Assembly (NCBI RefSeq): GCF_005280585.1
Contig: NZ_SZVO01000015.1
Location: 142,066 to 206,065, forward strand
DNA length: 64,000 nt
Source: Dyadobacter frigoris
GTDB taxonomy: Bacteria; Bacteroidota; Bacteroidia; Cytophagales; Spirosomataceae
Direction: 5' to 3'
Position 1 is the stretch's first letter, and each line of letters opens with the position of its first letter. The notes under the pieces were generated by a model. The model ran no database searches, was not told the origin of the DNA, and was given only the letters and a program-made list of their open reading frames with translations. The position numbers and the translations under genes were made by a program. Below are positions 34,928 through 43,521 of the stretch, piece after piece.

Positions 34928-36775
34928 TCACCACCCTTCTTCCATATTGAAAATAATGTTAATTCCACTTCTCCTCATTAATTCGCTTGCATTAAAATCG
35001 CTACATATACCTTCTGATAAACCATAATTAAAAATCATTTCACCTTCTTGAATCTCGCTATTAAAACTGCGGTTATTAACAATATGATGCTTTCCTGCCA
35101 ATTTTGCTAACTCCAAATCGTGGGTTGAAATAATTCCAAAGGCATTAAGATCCTTTAATTGCTTAATCAGTGAGAACCCACCTCTATGACGATCTTCAGA
35201 ATTAGTTCCTTTAAACATTTCATCTAAAAGAAAAAATATTGCCTGTCCATCCTTTATTAGTTTCAATAGCTGTTCTATTCTCTTCAACTCGGCGTAAAAG
35301 GAAGACACACCTTCTTCCAGATTATCCTGAGTGCGCATACTAGTAAATAAATGCATTTGAGATACATAGGCCAATTTAGCACAACATGGTGCTCCCATTA
35401 ACGACAAGACAAGGTTCACACCCAAAGTTCTTAAAAAAGTACTTTTACCAGCCATATTCGAACCAGTAATCATGACAATCTCTCCTCTCCCCGTCAAATT
35501 AAAATCATTGCAAACCCTGCTTCTATGATCTATTAATGGGTGCCCAAGCATTTCGAAATGCATATTATAAGGCTCCTGTTTAATTTCTGGAAAACTATAT
35601 GTGGGATTGGAGTAAGAAAAACCAGCTAAACTATTCAAGACCTCAAATTCACTCACGGTATACGCCCAAGATCTTAGATGAGCTCTGTTTCTACCTCTCC
35701 ATTTCTCTGTTAAAATAATCCAATAAATATCAAGAAGCCAAAGAACATTAAAAACAGAGTAAATAATATTTCGTTGCATGGACTCTCCTTTTATACCTCT
35801 GAGTTGAAGGGTTTCCAATATTACCCTTAATCTATTAATTTCGTTAGCTGCTGAATAAAAATTTAGACTTAGAGATGATTGCAACCTCAGTAGTAAATTG
35901 GAATTAAATTTTTCCGTTTCAATCAAACTAATAATCGATCGGTATGCGCCTAATATTTTTACATTATGCTGAGTATTTTCAATGATTTCACCTGCAATCG
36001 GTTTCAATTTTCTCGAAACAAACAAATTGAGAAGAAAAGTAACTATAAAAGGGATCATTGCTGCCAACCAGCTGGTTGAAAGTATATTCAAAAGAAAATA
36101 ACCAGTTGCTATGGTTGATAAGATGGATAGAAAAATACATAATATGAAATATCCGGTTTGATTTGTAAGTAATTGCCCAGGCTCCTCTACCCAACTTACC
36201 AGTTTATTGTACTCACTTTTGTTATACGTATAATGCATACCAGATGCCTGAAAATTTTGTCTCCAGTCCAATTTAGGAGTGAGCTCTTGGATTGCGGCCT
36301 GTCGTTCGGCAATAATTTCTCTTGAAGCCGATTCTTTTAGCCATTCGGCCAATAATGAATAACCCGATTCTGTTGTCGTTCGATTTAAAAGCTGGAAGAT
36401 GGAATACTTACCAAAGACATCCAAGTCAGCAGCATATGAATGATTTGGATCGACAAATTTCTCTCCTGATGGGAATTCTGATAATTTGTTCTCCAATCTC
36501 AATATTTCGGCTTCATTTATTTCTTTTAAAAAAGTAACGTGCTTTTTTTCGAAAGCGACCTTTTTATGTCGTTTAATTATTATCCCAAAACTAAGCGCGC
36601 CTAATGGAACAGTAATTAAAAGCAAAGTCAATAAGCCCTCATTTGCAAAAAAGTAGATAAGTATTGTTGAGAAAATGAAAATAAGTAATCTAATTGTGGA
36701 AAGTCGCTCCAAACTTTTAGATAATATTGCAAGTGATGATTTATATTCCAGAATATTACTTTTGTATTTGTCCAT
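34928..36775 (-). CDS. membrane-associated MutS-family ATPase (no mismatch-recognition domain)
   Basis: 615 residues. The C-terminal third is a MutS-type ATPase: Walker A in GSNMAGKSTFLRTLGVNL (about 430-440), Walker B FFLLDEMFKGTNSEDR (about 515) and STHDLELAKLAGKHHIVN. The N-terminal part lacks MutS domain I; instead it has four hydrophobic segments (about 28-68 and 205-250), suggesting membrane anchoring. Similar MutS-family proteins with membrane segments occur in Bacteroidota, but their role is not established. It may act on DNA or RNA junctions rather than mismatches. It lies alone between genes on the opposite strand. Confidence 0.8.
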   Translation of the reverse strand: MDKYKSNILEYKSSLAILSKSLERLSTIRLLIFIFSTILIYFFANEGLLTLLLITVPLGALSFGIIIKRHKKVAFEKKHVTFLKEINEAEILRLENKLSEFPSGEKFVDPNHSYAADLDVFGKYSIFQLLNRTTTESGYSLLAEWLKESASREIIAERQAAIQELTPKLDWRQNFQASGMHYTYNKSEYNKLVSWVEEPGQLLTNQTGYFILCIFLSILSTIATGYFLLNILSTSWLAAMIPFIVTFLLNLFVSRKLKPIAGEIIENTQHNVKILGAYRSIISLIETEKFNSNLLLRLQSSLSLNFYSAANEINRLRVILETLQLRGIKGESMQRNIIYSVFNVLWLLDIYWIILTEKWRGRNRAHLRSWAYTVSEFEVLNSLAGFSYSNPTYSFPEIKQEPYNMHFEMLGHPLIDHRSRVCNDFNLTGRGEIVMITGSNMAGKSTFLRTLGVNLVLSLMGAPCCAKLAYVSQMHLFTSMRTQDNLEEGVSSFYAELKRIEQLLKLIKDGQAIFFLLDEMFKGTNSEDRHRGGFSLIKQLKDLNAFGIISTHDLELAKLAGKHHIVNNRSFNSEIQEGEMIFNYGLSEGICSDFNASELMRRSGINIIFNMEEGW

Positions 36776-37103
36776 TATAAGTGTAATTTTTAATCCAAAA
36801 TTATATTATTTTTTTGCCGACAAATTAGCCGATTGGATATTCCGTTGATGCTCCGGAATATCCAGCCGATAGCAAAACGAGCATTTTATATGTAATTGAG
36901 ATTATTGAAAGCTCATGCAATAAAATAGACACAGGTGTTTTTCCAATCAAGTAAAAAGCTCATAATTGAACAACCAAAACTGAAAGCTCTGGCTTTTCAT
37001 TTCGTCCTTTTTGCAAGCATAACAATCCTTTTAATTTTATCAAAGAATTAATGTTTCTATTTAAGAGTAAAGAATTGTTTATCAATTTGAGCTCCAAATT
37101 CAA
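36776..37103. other. intergenic region with a palindromic hairpin
   Basis: No gene recognised. GGATATTCCG (36835-36844) and CGGAATATCC (36854-36863) form a perfect 10-bp dyad with a 9-nt loop, 60-90 bp upstream of the MutS-like gene start on the minus strand. It may be an operator. The remainder is A/T-rich and unremarkable. Confidence 0.5.
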
Positions 37104-37785
37104 ATGATTACTCACAATAACATTTTCGATAAATTTAAGGCTTTATATCAGCAGGCCATACCTAGATGATTTCCAGGAATTGTTTATTATGGATGGTATC
37201 ATCGATCCTGAATTATTTGCTGTTCAGCCAGAGCGTATTCTGTTTATAGCAAAAGAGCACAACCTGTTGAAAAAACCGACAGACGAATTACCTTATGCCG
37301 CAGATTATACAACATGGTGGAAGCTTGGGGTCAACTATCTGTTCTCGCACCGAATCTCTTCTCGGACACATGGGATTCTAAATAATTTTACTGCCAACTA
37401 TGATGACATAACAATAGACGATAAAAAATTAGCACTGAGGTCTGTTGCTTTCATCAACGTAAAAAAATCTAGTGGCAAAGCCAGTGCAAATCCAGAAGTA
37501 ATCAGTAAATACATAGTAGCTAGTCAGAAACTATTGCACGAACAAATTCATGATATTGCCCCCACATTAACCATAAGCTGCTTTCGATATGACTACTTAC
37601 CCAATCAGCTATTTGATGGAGTATTGACGAAGATTATTCCCGGAACATTTAGTTATGGAAGATGGAAAGGCGTAGACGTTATTAATTTCTATCATCCTTC
37701 TGCCCGAAAGAAAAGTAAATGGCTGTATGAAAAATTAGAAGAAGCTTTTGCTTACGTCCAAAATACTCGCTCGGTAAATATCTAA
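37104..37785 (+). pseudogene. UDG-superfamily-like protein, apparently frameshifted near the N-terminus
   Basis: The main frame from 37180 is 201 residues: ERILFIAKEHNLLKKP, then FINVKKSSGKASANPEVI, then VINFYHPSARKKSKWLYEKL. These blocks look like a uracil-DNA-glycosylase-like fold family; that is a resemblance, not a firm assignment. Upstream, another frame from the ATG at 37104 reads ITHNNIFDKFKALYQQAIP and stops at 37167. It joins naturally with PYLDDFQELFIMDGIIDPEL of the main frame at about 37155-37165, which indicates a small indel. The gene is either inactive or translated from the internal ATG without about 25 residues. Confidence 0.65.
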
Positions 37786-37827
37786 GCCTCGAAAGAGGAT
37801 CCTTCTTGATTATAAAGCAAATTGGAA

Positions 37828-38226
37828 TCAGTTTTTTCCCTTTAACAATTCGATCTTTTCCCGTTCGCTTTGAAGCAAACGTTCAAGCAACGCTACCTTT
37901 TCATCATAAAGCTGAATAATCTTCTCAAGAGGATTGATAGTACATAAATAGTTGTTATTATTTGAGCTGTTATCACTAAAACTATTGCCGATGATATTGA
38001 ACACAGCCTCTTCACTAAAATTTTTAATTCCTTCAACTGGCACTCCTAAGATTTGCGCAATCTGTTCTAATATCTGTTCTTCCACCGTTTCACTTTGTTC
38101 AATTTTTGACACAGTCTGCTGACTGACTTTCAGCTCAAAGGCCAAAGCTTCCTGCTTAAGCCCGCGGAGTTCGCGGATGCGGCTTATTTTGTGTCCTATG
38201 TGGTTGGGTTTCGTTGATGTGCTCAT
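37828..38226 (-). CDS. XRE-family HTH transcriptional regulator
   Basis: 132 residues. The N-terminal HTH (residues about 10-70) reads ISRIRELRGLKQEALAFELKV then SQQTVSKIEQSETVE, typical Cro/C1-type. A polar Asn/Ser-rich linker is followed by a C-terminal coiled coil (LYDEKVALLERLLQSEREKI), probably for dimerization. It is transcribed divergently from the NT/HEPN-like cluster that starts at 38363, with 136 bp between starts, so it is a natural candidate to regulate that cluster. Confidence 0.88.
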   Translation of the reverse strand: MSTSTKPNHIGHKISRIRELRGLKQEALAFELKVSQQTVSKIEQSETVEEQILEQIAQILGVPVEGIKNFSEEAVFNIIGNSFSDNSSNNNNYLCTINPLEKIIQLYDEKVALLERLLQSEREKIELLKGKN

Positions 38227-38362
38227 AGTTACAAATATAAAAAACTTTCTGGGAACGTCTATTCGTCCACGCCGGTAATATACGCATCAAAATTGGTAGA
38301 ATACAAGCCGGTTTGGTTCTATACTCGTGTAGCGTGGTTTTCATTTGTTAAAAAATTAACAA

Positions 38363-39307
38363 ATGGAAAATTTAAACAATGCTTCAAATCAGGGACCTTC
38401 CAAGGGCGAGGCCGCAACACATACGATAAATCATATTTATCTTATGCCGGATAACAGTCTGGATCAATATAACAGCTGGACGGAGAAAATCACCTCCCTG
38501 GCGCATAGTGCTTCTGATGAAATTAGACTGAAACCAATTGTGGACCTTCTAATCACAGCTATCTCCCCAGAGCGGATATTTATGATTAACTATAAAGGCC
38601 TACCGCAGCATCGTATTGACAGCTATACCGAAATACTGGTGATCGTTGATGATGAAGACGTAGATGAGGACCAATATCTGGATTTTGTTATACTGGCCTT
38701 TTCTCAACATCCGGATATTTTAGTCTCTCTGGGTGGTGCTTCGGAGGTTAGAGGATATCAACAATTCGGGAGCCCGTATCACTGCTCACATTTTAGAAAT
38801 CAGTTTCAAGTCTATTCCCGCAAAAGGTCCGTAATTACTGAAATGGACCAGGATCAATTAGATAAATTAAAATCAGAAGCTGACACGCGTTTCCAGACTA
38901 CTTTTTCCAGAGCTCGGCAATTGTTCGCCGTGGCAGATGAATTTTTGAAAGAAGAAAACCCGGATTTGGGCGCTTTCATGCTTTACCAGACACTGCATCT
39001 GCTGTATCAGTCTGTCATTAATGCTTTTAAAGGTCCTATACCTGAAACATTTTCTGCGGCTGAATATCAAAAAGTGGCCGAAGATTATTTACCTATCATG
39101 GCCAGAAATAACCACTTGGCTCATTTACTGAATAGGCTGGAACAGGCCTGTAGCCTGCAGGGGCAGCATAACTATCAAAATAGTAAAGTTTCCATGGAGT
39201 TGTTGTCTATTGATGTTAACATTTTGATGAACATTTGCGAAACAGCCATCGCGTGTAAACTCAGCCAGTTTGACAGCCCATCAGCAACGATCGAAACGAA
39301 GATTTAA
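38363..39307 (+). CDS. degenerate nucleotidyltransferase-HEPN-like protein
   Basis: 314 residues. An N-terminal segment (about 40-135: PERIFMINYKGLPQHRIDSY then TEILVIVDDEDVDEDQYLDF) resembles a nucleotidyltransferase core without the GSxxRG motif. The C-terminal part (about 175-290: SRARQLFAVADEFLKEEN then GAFMLYQTLHLLYQSVINAF) is an all-helical HEPN-like domain. The catalytic RX4-6H signature of HEPN ribonucleases is not obvious. The first gene of a three-gene cluster with a divergent XRE regulator. Possible toxin-antitoxin or phage-defence role, inferred only from architecture. Confidence 0.65.
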   Translation: MENLNNASNQGPSKGEAATHTINHIYLMPDNSLDQYNSWTEKITSLAHSASDEIRLKPIVDLLITAISPERIFMINYKGLPQHRIDSYTEILVIVDDEDVDEDQYLDFVILAFSQHPDILVSLGGASEVRGYQQFGSPYHCSHFRNQFQVYSRKRSVITEMDQDQLDKLKSEADTRFQTTFSRARQLFAVADEFLKEENPDLGAFMLYQTLHLLYQSVINAFKGPIPETFSAAEYQKVAEDYLPIMARNNHLAHLLNRLEQACSLQGQHNYQNSKVSMELLSIDVNILMNICETAIACKLSQFDSPSATIETKI

Positions 39308-39328
39308 CTCATTTAAATTATGTAAATC

Positions 39329-39586
39329 ATGAGCACAATATTCAATGTCAACAATTTCTATGGTGGTAATGTCATTATTTCAGATTCCGGTAACGAGTGG
39401 AAAGCGCTGATTGAAATTTTTATCAGTAAACAGCAGCAGCGCAACAACCGAATCAACCAGTTACTGGAAGTGCTCGCCAATGCAGAACCGGAAGAAAAGC
39501 AGAAAGCCATTTCCACATTGCACCTGCTTCAAAAGGACAACGAAGCTTATCTAGCAGCATTCAAGCAAGTCACAAACGGAGAATAG
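39329..39586 (+). CDS. small protein between the NT/HEPN-like genes
   Basis: 85 residues: an N-terminal beta-rich part STIFNVNNFYGGNVIISDSG and a helical C-terminal part. It starts 22 bp after the previous stop and its stop is 49 bp before the next gene, so it is clearly in the same transcript. No known motif. Small size and placement suggest a partner protein or antitoxin, which is inference. Confidence 0.6.
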   Translation: MSTIFNVNNFYGGNVIISDSGNEWKALIEIFISKQQQRNNRINQLLEVLANAEPEEKQKAISTLHLLQKDNEAYLAAFKQVTNGE

Positions 39587-39634
39587 CACTGGAAGGCTAA
39601 TCACATTGCAATAAATACCTGAGGATGGAAAACC

Positions 39635-41311
39635 ATGAAAAAACAGGAAAATAATCAACCGGAATCTGGTTCATTGGATAGGATCGTTGATCAGATTATA
39701 GCCTTGGTCGATGTGGAAAGAATCTATGTACAAAAGCATGAAAAAGAAGAAACCTGCCATACCGTACTGACCATCCTGATCGCGAATACCTGTACCAAGT
39801 CGCCGGCCGAACTCTTGCCCCTTGTCAGTATTCTATTTACGGAGCAACATACACTGCACTTCACCCTGCATCCGGCCCATCAGATCAAGGACGCTTTAAG
39901 CAAAGGCAACCTGTATTTTTACAATATCTGTACAGAAGATAATCTACTTTACCGTACAGCCGGGTCAGATTATGAGCTTTTACCTACATCATTGAACCAG
40001 AAGGAGATGCTGGAAAATGCCAGGAAGCAGTATGATTCGGAAGAAGAAAAAATCAAAGCGTTTGTCAGTGGAGCAGATTTTTACCTGGAAAAAGAAAACT
40101 ACGCCCAGTCAGCCTTTATGCTTCATCAGGCAATCGAACTTAATTACAGGGCCATTGAGCATTTTATAACAGGAAGATCAAAAATCACTCATAGCATCAA
40201 GGCGCATCAAAAATATCTTGAACCGTACTGTATAGAACTTAGCAACATCTTTTTAGTAGACCGTGAAAGAGATATAGAACTTCTGAGATTATTGGACGAT
40301 GCTTATCTTGCTGTACGTTATGAAAACGATTACCAGATAAACAAACTAGATCTGACTGCGCTACGGGTAAAAGCCAGCGAAGTGAAACTGGCTGCACTAA
40401 AAACCTATCAGCAACTGCAGCTAAACTTCCAGCAGCCACAAACACTTATTAAACTGCCCGAAACAATTGAACAAACATATCAGAAGTTTGATGATTCGTG
40501 TGTTCCGCTTTGCTTAATTGAGCAGATTTGCGTCAATATTGACGTAGAACGAATTTTTTGTTTTGGCAAACGAACGTATCAGGCCTCCCGTTATAACCCG
40601 TTTAATAATATTTCGGCTGAGCAAACAGAAAAGAACCACTATGATCTGGTTGTGATTTCTTCCGACGAGCGGGTAGAGAAAGCTTCAAATCTGCAAGACA
40701 AACTAAACAATAGCAGCAGTAATGGTTACACAGTATTACTACTCATGCATACAGATCAATCACTTCAAAAATTCCTGAATTCCAATAGTAGATTTTTCCA
40801 TAATCTGCTTCAACTAGGCGTACAAGTCTATCATAAAGAAAGGTTGACTGCGAAACCTGTGCTACCTGAGTCTGACCCGTCAAATACAACTTGGAATTAC
40901 CAAATGCACTGGCACCAGCGTTACTATCGTGGTAAAGCATTTATTGAAGCAGCTGGCAGCGCGTGGGATGAAGGAGAGGAAACGGTAGTATTATCCCTTC
41001 TTAACCAGGGCGTTGAACAACTCTGCATAGGACTTATCGATGCTTTTCTTGGTTACCGACCAAATCAACATTCTCTATCCCATCTTTTTGATCTTTGCTT
41101 TAATTTTACGCCTCTTATCGAAACAATCTTTCCGCGCCACACATCAGAAGATCTTAGAATTTTCAGGCTGCTTGCCAAAAGTGTAAACAACGGACGTCAC
41201 CTGGTCAATCTTTCCATAGACCCCACCGACACCGGATTACTTTACCGTAAGTGTAAAATTTTGATTGAGGAATCGGAAAGTCTGGTTGCGGAGCAGCTGG
41301 ATAAATTGTAA
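39635..41311 (+). CDS. protein with two tandem NT/HEPN-like modules
   Basis: 558 residues in two repeated halves. Half one (about 15-260): DVERIYVQKHEKEE (NT-like), then AFVSGADFYLEKENYAQSAF and MLHQAIELNYRAIEHFITG (HEPN-like), then LDDAYLAVRYENDYQI. Half two (about 285-550): NIDVERIFCFGKRTYQ, then YDLVVISSDERVEKAS, then a helical HEPN-like segment (EGEETVVLSLLNQGVEQLC, RIFRLLAKSVNNGRHLV). The duplication is internal, with the halves diverged. GSxxRG and RX4-6H motifs are not clear. Last gene of the cluster. Confidence 0.65.
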   Translation: MKKQENNQPESGSLDRIVDQIIALVDVERIYVQKHEKEETCHTVLTILIANTCTKSPAELLPLVSILFTEQHTLHFTLHPAHQIKDALSKGNLYFYNICTEDNLLYRTAGSDYELLPTSLNQKEMLENARKQYDSEEEKIKAFVSGADFYLEKENYAQSAFMLHQAIELNYRAIEHFITGRSKITHSIKAHQKYLEPYCIELSNIFLVDRERDIELLRLLDDAYLAVRYENDYQINKLDLTALRVKASEVKLAALKTYQQLQLNFQQPQTLIKLPETIEQTYQKFDDSCVPLCLIEQICVNIDVERIFCFGKRTYQASRYNPFNNISAEQTEKNHYDLVVISSDERVEKASNLQDKLNNSSSNGYTVLLLMHTDQSLQKFLNSNSRFFHNLLQLGVQVYHKERLTAKPVLPESDPSNTTWNYQMHWHQRYYRGKAFIEAAGSAWDEGEETVVLSLLNQGVEQLCIGLIDAFLGYRPNQHSLSHLFDLCFNFTPLIETIFPRHTSEDLRIFRLLAKSVNNGRHLVNLSIDPTDTGLLYRKCKILIEESESLVAEQLDKL

Positions 41312-41343
41312 AACGTCAAACCAGCTGGAGTTACCCATTAGGC

Positions 41344-41709
41344 TCAGCGCGTAAAACGTCCCATCGAATCAACATCTTTATAGTTTTCAACTTTAAGTTC
41401 GAATTTTGTCGTCGAACGTGGTGGGAATTTTTCATAAAGTGTATATTCCTTACTTGCCAGCACAGTACCGGTTTTACTATAATACGTTATCCTTACTACG
41501 GCATCGTTGTATGCTGCATTAGTTGCAGCGTTCTTAATTACTCCTTGAACTTTGTATTTATCCCCCCAGAAATTTTTGTTATAGGTGCCATCGGCTGACA
41601 GAAAAGTAGCTGATTGAGATAATTTTGTTTCTTCGACGGTCATAACTTTCTGTTGGTATGATCCGGTTGAACTGCCACCTGATTCCAATACCGCAACAGG
41701 CAGCAGGTC
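41344..41709 (-). pseudogene. C-terminal fragment of a lost protein with an FxLYD-like ending
   Basis: An open frame of about 121 codons without ATG, bounded upstream by TAA at 41710-41712 (preceded by TGA). Its C-terminal part (YKVQGVIKNAATNAAYNDAV, then VRITYYSKTGTVLASKEYTL, then the YEKFPPRSTTKFELKVENYK block) resembles FxLYD/DUF3426-type beta-sandwich domains. The same frame continues further upstream as another short open stretch (YQSINKRPKYTLTSIQKVAA) past the double stop. A G8 run lies at 41868-41875 on the minus strand. This looks like a decayed gene; the family call is uncertain. Confidence 0.45.
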
Positions 41710-42138
41710 TTATCAAATCTTTTCGGGAGATAGGCAAGCGGTGATTTCAGGTGTTAAGGCAGCCACTTTCTGTATCGATGTCAGAGTATATTTCGGGCGT
41801 TTGTTGATAGATTGGTACATCAAAAGCAACGTCTGGTTAAGACTGACCTCCTGACCTCCCCCCCCGCAAACTCTAATTCAAACCGTCTCATAATCCGGGA
41901 GGACCTCACTAATTCCTAGAAACAATAATACTTCAAAGTAAATCTCACGAAAACCACCGTTTTTAGGTACTCCCGAATAACCTACATAAGATAGCACTAA
42001 CGATTACTAGGGACTTAATTGTTTGTCAGAATTAACCACCTTTATTAAATCATTCTAGTTTTCTAGAATTGAAAGCAATTCCAGATTTCAGGTAAGGATG
42101 AAATCTTACTTTAAACATCAAAGTAAAAGTTGCTTACA

Positions 42139-42416
42139 CCATTTATTACAAATAAATGGTATTAAAATAAAATAGATATTACATTAGTTAAATAATGTAA
42201 CCGAAATTCGAAAATGAACATATAGAAAAAATACAAAATATAATCTAAGCGTTTCGCTTCAGTTTCCTGCACCAGAAATCGGCCAAATTTACGCGCATAT
42301 GGAAAGTAAAGTGGAAACGCCCGCTCTGCGCGGGCGTTCTTTTTGCTATGTGCGCAGGTTCTTGGCCGAACCTCTGGGGCAAGCATGGGAATTTGCCTGC
42401 GCTTTTTTATTTTGCT
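42139..42416 (+). ncRNA. candidate structured RNA region with serial hairpins and terminators
   Basis: In order: CCATTTATT-aca-AATAAATGG (42139-42159); TTACATTA-gttaaa-TAATGTAA (42179-42200); TCGGCCAA near 42280 complementary to TTGGCCGA near 42366, with GCGCATA pairing to TATGTGCGC; inside it AACGCCCGC-tctgc-GCGGGCGTT (42316-42338) followed by CTTTTT; and a final fold near 42352-42400 whose outer GCGC...GCGC stem encloses AGGTTC/GAACCT and GGCAA/TTGCC, followed by TTTTTT. The outer TTGGCC pairing and the last fold are mutually exclusive. This resembles a structured or attenuating RNA, but transcription has not been shown and strand is inferred from the T-runs. Confidence 0.35.
42316..42345 (+). 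terminator. Rho-independent terminator
   Basis: A perfect 9-bp G/C-rich stem (AACGCCCGC with GCGGGCGTT) and 5-nt loop, followed by CTTTTT. No gene ends nearby on the plus strand, so it would belong to a non-coding transcript or act as an attenuator. Confidence 0.65.
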
Positions 42417-42504
42417 TCTCTCGACGTTATTACAATTTACAAGTCCTAACCCCACTTAACTTATGAATAAATGAAAACATAACACATAATACACACCTTC
42501 ATCA

Positions 42505-43074
42505 ATGATTGAATTCATCAGGACCAATTATCCTTCCATAGAACTCGATGACAACATTTCATCAGATCTGGCTAGCAGAACATTAACACACCGTGTTGCC
42601 GGGCGGCACAGGTTTCTTCAACCTCACCATATTCAGCAAAGCATTTTCTTCATTCGAACGGGTGTTATCCGGAGCTATTCTTTAAAAAGAGGGCTTGAAT
42701 TCACGGATTGGATATTCTCAACCGGAGACATCATGCTGGATACAATGTCATTTTTCCTGGAAAAAGAAGCAGGATTATTCCTGGAAACCACCTCGTCATC
42801 CGTAGTTTTCGAAATCCAAAAAAAAGATTTCCAATACCTCTATGAGAAATATTCTATTTTCAAAGAGATTATCGATCATAGCCTCTTTGAACTTGACAAA
42901 CGCAAAAAAGAGCATACCCATGATCTAAGTGTTCTGACAGGGTTTGAACGATATCAGAAATTCATGACATTCCAAGCTCATTTGGATGGAAACATTCAAG
43001 GGAACCATCTTGCCCCTTACCTAGGTGTTACTGCCGATCATCTTACCAAAATAAAAAAGCTCTTTTCCAGTTAA
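42505..43074 (+). CDS. Crp/Fnr-family transcriptional regulator
   Basis: 189 residues. The N-terminal two thirds form a cNMP-binding fold (HIQQSIFFIRTGVIRSY, then SLKRGLEFTDWIFSTGDIML). The C-terminal part (YQKFMTFQAHLDGNIQGNHL, then APYLGVTADHLTKIKKLFSS) is a short winged HTH as in the Bacteroidota-specific Crp-like group. Residues that bind cAMP are not clearly conserved, so the ligand is unknown. It stands alone upstream of the large T9SS/RHS pair and could regulate them. Start ATG at 42505. Confidence 0.85.
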   Translation: MIEFIRTNYPSIELDDNISSDLASRTLTHRVAGRHRFLQPHHIQQSIFFIRTGVIRSYSLKRGLEFTDWIFSTGDIMLDTMSFFLEKEAGLFLETTSSSVVFEIQKKDFQYLYEKYSIFKEIIDHSLFELDKRKKEHTHDLSVLTGFERYQKFMTFQAHLDGNIQGNHLAPYLGVTADHLTKIKKLFSS

Positions 43075-43521
43075 TCTTTAAAAAATCATACGACCCGTCA
43101 AATGACGGTTTTGAAACCGTTAATTATCGGTTGACTTTATTTGTGACAATCCAGTATGTTTAAGCCACAATTGACTGCAAACTATATCTAATGTACCATG
43201 CGAATAAATTTGCATGATGCAATCAGTCGATTCCATTTGTACACCACAATAAATAACCTCATCTATGCAGTTTTTTTACACTTACAAAGGCCTTCACGTG
43301 CTCAAAAGATCTTTTTACGAGAGCATCCCCTTTATTCTCATACTTCTTTCTCAGCATCCGGAATGCATTATCAATAAGTCCAGATAATTTATTCCGGATT
43401 GTTTGACGCAATCCGAGTATCAATTCAAAACCGACAACTATAGGTGCGATTTTCATCGCGTCCAGGCGTAGCCTTGTTTTAATTCAATTTTAGTCACCCT
43501 AATTTAACCCCATTTAGATCA
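43075..43521. other. intergenic region before the surface toxin locus
   Basis: No supported gene. Short dyads lie just after the Crp stop (CCGTCAAATGACGG and CGGTTTTGAAACCG near 43097-43120). A minus-strand 65-codon frame (43259-43456) has no recognisable motif and is not called. A plausible promoter for the 43522 gene must lie here but no clear TAnnTTTG was found. Confidence 0.5.

Larger units (their letters stand above)
41713..42504. other. long intergenic region between the NT/HEPN cluster and the Crp-type gene
   Basis: About 790 bp without a supported gene. The left part holds remnants of the decayed gene described at 41344. The right part (42139-42416) is unusually rich in inverted repeats, listed as a separate element. 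A minus-strand frame at 42162-42455 overlaps these repeats and is not believed to be a gene. Confidence 0.6.

Noticed and set aside
42162..42455. Minus-strand frame across the hairpin region, including a KKRRQIPMLAPEVRPRTCAH segment
   Set aside because: It runs through the terminators and inverted repeats, and its sequence has no recognisable domain; the hairpins explain the composition.
43259..43456. Minus-strand 65-codon frame before the T9SS protein
   Set aside because: No recognised family and no clear start signal; left as intergenic.
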